A stretch of DNA of 8,068 nucleotides from Alphaproteobacteria bacterium (GTDB lineage Bacteria; Pseudomonadota; Alphaproteobacteria; Rhodobacterales; Rhodobacteraceae): assembly GCA_013151535.1 (NCBI GenBank), contig JAADIC010000163.1, positions 1-8,068 of the forward strand. Reading direction: 5' to 3'. Within the stretch, counting starts at the first letter, position 1. The number at the start of each line of letters is the position of its first letter. The notes under the pieces were generated by a model. It ran no database searches. It was not told the DNA's origin and saw only the letters and a program-made list of their open reading frames with translations. Positions 6,246-8,068 of this stretch are shown here, piece by piece. The position numbers and the translations under genes are program-made.

Positions 6246-6350
6246 AAAGGTTTGGTTGGGCTTGCTGCCTATATGGCGATGAAATCGCGGTTTCGCAAGT
6301 CTTGGCCCCGGCTTTTGGCGCGACAGCTTGCCCCTGCCTGATACCGCCCA

Positions 6351-6379
6351 TTGCCCCTGTGCACGTCTTTGCCTATAGA
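6351..6379 (+). promoter_or_regulatory. Candidate sigma-70-type promoter of the purine operon
   Basis: TTGCCC (6351-6356) and TATAGA (6374-6379) are separated by exactly 17 bp, each matching four of six consensus bases. Transcription would begin near 6386, leaving about 60 nt of leader before purC. In the same 213-bp gap a weaker minus-strand pair, TTGCGA (6298-6293) and TATAGG (6273-6268) with a 19-bp spacer, could serve the zeta gene. No strong hairpin or riboswitch was seen in the gap. Confidence 0.4.
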
Positions 6380-6448
6380 GTCGCCAAATAGCGGGCGGCA
6401 CAATTTCCCCAGCCGATTCCCCCGCACGTTTCTCATTCGGAGACCCCC

Positions 6449-7210
6449 ATGGCACGGCGCAAGAAAATTTATGAAGGCAAGGCAAAAATCCTGTTTGAAG
6501 GGCCGGAGCCCGGCACATTGGTGCAATATTTCAAGGATGACGCCACCGCGTTCAACGCCGAAAAGCGCGCCACCATCGAAGGCAAGGGCGTTCTGAACAA
6601 CCGCATGTCCGAACATTTCATGACCGGGCTCAATACCATCGGCGTGCCGACCCATTTCATCAAGCGCCTGAATATGCGCGAGCAGTTGATAAAATCGGTC
6701 GAGATTATCCCGCTCGAAGTCATCGTGCGCAATGTCGCCGCTGGCTCGATCAGTAAACGCCTTGGCATTGAGGAGGGCACGCCCCTGCCCCGCCCGATCG
6801 TTGAATTCAGCTATAAGGACGACGCGTTGGGGGATCCGTTGGTGACCGAAGAATATATCATCGCTTTTGGCTGGGCCAGCCAGCAGGATCTGGATGATAT
6901 CGTGGCGCTGGCCCTGCGCGTCAACGATTTCATGTCCGGCATCATGTACGGCGTCGGCATAAGGCTGGTGGATTTCAAGATCGAGGTCGGGCGGGTCTAT
7001 GACGGCGACTATCAGCGTTTGATCGTGGCCGATGAAATCTCGCCCGATAGCTGCCGCCTGTGGGATCTGAAAACCGGCGAAAAGCTGGATAAAGACGTAT
7101 TCCGCCGCGATCTCGGCAATCTGGCGGATGCTTATACCGAGGTCGCCAACCGGCTTGGGCTGATGCCCAAAAACGTTGGTAACGGTACTGGTCCGACATT
7201 AGTTAGCTAG
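6449..7210 (+). CDS. purC: Phosphoribosylaminoimidazole-succinocarboxamide (SAICAR) synthase
   Basis: This 253-residue cytoplasmic enzyme joins CAIR and L-aspartate using ATP to give SAICAR in de novo purine synthesis. The N-terminus has the nucleotide-binding KIYEGKAKILFEG (6-18). Both family signatures are present: EIIPLEVIVRNVAAGS (85-100) and LVDFKIEVG (173-181). DEISPDSCRLWD (195-206) is also typical. The length is at the upper end of bacterial PurC, with a short GNGTGPTLVS tail. The start ATG has GGAG (6439-6442) 6 nt upstream and no competing start nearby. It is the first gene of an operon with purS (9-bp gap) and purQ, an arrangement common in alphaproteobacteria. The zeta subunit gene is divergent to it. 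No purine-repressor-like operator was recognised in the upstream region. Confidence 0.98.
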   Translation: MARRKKIYEGKAKILFEGPEPGTLVQYFKDDATAFNAEKRATIEGKGVLNNRMSEHFMTGLNTIGVPTHFIKRLNMREQLIKSVEIIPLEVIVRNVAAGSISKRLGIEEGTPLPRPIVEFSYKDDALGDPLVTEEYIIAFGWASQQDLDDIVALALRVNDFMSGIMYGVGIRLVDFKIEVGRVYDGDYQRLIVADEISPDSCRLWDLKTGEKLDKDVFRRDLGNLADAYTEVANRLGLMPKNVGNGTGPTLVS

Positions 7211-7219
7211 GATAACCTC

Positions 7220-7462
7220 ATGAAAATACGCGTTTTTGTCACGTTGAAACCCGGTGTGCTTGACCCGCAGGGGGCGGCGATCAAACATTCATTGGGCGCG
7301 CTTGGATTTGACGGAATCGGTGATGTGCGGCAAGGCAAGGTGATCGAGATCGATCTGGCCGAAACCGACCCTGACAAAGCCCGCACCCAAGCCAGCCAGA
7401 TGTGTGACAAGCTGTTGGCCAACACGGTGATTGAAAACTATTCGCTGGAAATTCTTTCATGA
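7220..7462 (+). CDS. purS: FGAM synthase subunit PurS
   Basis: This 80-residue protein is the small structural subunit that bridges PurL and PurQ in the multi-subunit formylglycinamidine ribonucleotide synthase found in organisms lacking the single-chain large PurL. Family features are RVFVTLKPGVLDPQG (4-18), HSLGALGF (23-30), VRQGKVIEIDL (36-46) and the C-terminal helix with CDKLLANTVIENYSLE (62-77). Length is typical. The ribosome site AGGA (7209-7212) overlaps the purC stop codon (7208-7210) and lies 7 nt from the ATG. The last codons overlap the purQ start (ATGA at 7459-7462), so the two glutaminase-complex subunits are probably translationally coupled. Confidence 0.96.
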   Translation: MKIRVFVTLKPGVLDPQGAAIKHSLGALGFDGIGDVRQGKVIEIDLAETDPDKARTQASQMCDKLLANTVIENYSLEILS

Positions 7463-8068
7463 AATCCGCAATCATCGTTTTCCCCGGCTCAAATTGTGAT
7501 CGCGATCTGGCGGTGGCGTTTGAAAGCATGGGTGGGCACAAACCGGCCATGGTCTGGCACAAGGAAAGCACGTTGCCGGGCGGGTTGGATGTGATCGGCA
7601 TCCCTGGTGGTTTCTCCTTTGGCGATTATCTGCGCTGTGGCGCGATTGCCGCGCGCTCGCCCATTTGTCGTGCGGTTGTCGATTTTGCCCATCGCGGCGG
7701 CCATGTTCTGGGCATCTGCAACGGCTTTCAGGTTCTGACTGAAACCGGCGTTCTGCCGGGTGCATTGATGCGCAATTCCGGCCTTAAGTTCGTCTGCAAA
7801 GACGTTGATCTTGTTGTCAAAACCACGGGCAGCGCCTTCACGAATAGCTATACTGAAGGCCAGAGGATCCGCATCCCCGTCGCCCATCACGACGGTAATT
7901 ATGTGGCAGGTGGTGATCTGGTCAACCAGTTGCAAAGCGAAGACCGCATCGCTTTCACTTACACAAAAAACCCCAATGGCTCGACCGCCGATATTGCCGG
8001 TATTCTGTCTGAGAACCGCCGGGTTCTGGGCATGATGCCCCATCCCGAGCGTCTGAATGACAAAGCCC
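7459..8068 (+). CDS. purQ: FGAM synthase glutaminase subunit PurQ, 3' end outside the window
   Basis: The frame opens at ATG 7459 and runs off the right edge after 203 whole codons, where family members are about 220-230 residues. PurQ is a class I glutamine amidotransferase that releases ammonia from glutamine for PurL. Visible are the N-terminal IIVFPGSNCDRDL (5-17), the IPGGFSFGDYLRCGAIA stretch (48-64), the nucleophile elbow GICNGFQ with C87, IPVAHHDGNY (139-148) and the catalytic His-Glu in GMMPHPERL (H195, E197). The whole catalytic triad is therefore inside the window. Only the C-terminal 20-odd residues are missing. The start overlaps the purS stop codon by four bases. The purL gene would be expected downstream, but that cannot be seen here. 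Confidence 0.97.
   Translation, partial: MKSAIIVFPGSNCDRDLAVAFESMGGHKPAMVWHKESTLPGGLDVIGIPGGFSFGDYLRCGAIAARSPICRAVVDFAHRGGHVLGICNGFQVLTETGVLPGALMRNSGLKFVCKDVDLVVKTTGSAFTNSYTEGQRIRIPVAHHDGNYVAGGDLVNQLQSEDRIAFTYTKNPNGSTADIAGILSENRRVLGMMPHPERLNDKA

Noticed and set aside
6236..6247. Upstream TTG start for the zeta subunit adding MEEN
   Set aside because: The extension overlaps the GGAGG ribosome site itself, and family members begin MTTFDDR.
1..8068. CRISPR array, tRNA, rRNA, riboswitch class, toxin-antitoxin or defence genes
   Set aside because: I saw no regularly spaced direct repeats, cloverleaf, conserved RNA core or relevant protein motif on either strand.

Overview
The window looks like a chromosomal segment of an alphaproteobacterium, most likely of the Rhodobacterales/Roseobacter type. 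The grounds are a Paracoccus-type ATPase zeta subunit (DUF1476) beside purC-purS-purQ, moderately high GC in third codon positions, and a Tat-exported peptide-type binding protein. This lineage call is inference from gene content, not a search.

Positions 1-137 hold the last 45 codons of a plus-strand gene, possibly a hotdog-fold thioesterase. It meets, stop codon to stop codon with no gap, a minus-strand three-gene operon (3654 down to 138) for an ABC importer of the peptide/nickel/opine (PepT) class. The operon reads DppB-like permease, DppC-like permease, then one protein carrying both ATPase domains. The genes are joined by two ATGA stop/start overlaps. The DppB-like gene appears to start at a TTG codon behind a strong Shine-Dalgarno sequence.

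A 477-bp divergent region (3655-4131) holds several inverted repeats and a GC-rich hairpin leader. It separates the operon from the plus-strand gene for the cognate solute-binding protein (4132-5733), which carries a twin-arginine signal. Together the four genes would make a complete importer: periplasmic receptor, two membrane subunits and a fused ATPase. The substrate cannot be read from the sequence.

Downstream of the binding-protein gene is a 118-bp imperfect palindrome (5743-5860) with CTAGAGC/GCTCTAG ends, interpreted as a MITE-like element. A strong intrinsic terminator (5871-5904) follows it. The minus-strand zeta subunit gene (5921-6235) is next, then a 213-bp divergent region with a candidate promoter. 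The purine operon purC-purS-purQ (6449 to beyond the window end) follows, encoding SAICAR synthetase and the small and glutaminase subunits of FGAM synthase.

I see no CRISPR array, tRNA, rRNA, phage gene or defence system. Nothing in the window convincingly amounts to a new biological system. The most unusual items are the palindromic element, the structured leader of the binding-protein gene with a possible 5-codon leader ORF, and the start-codon corrections.
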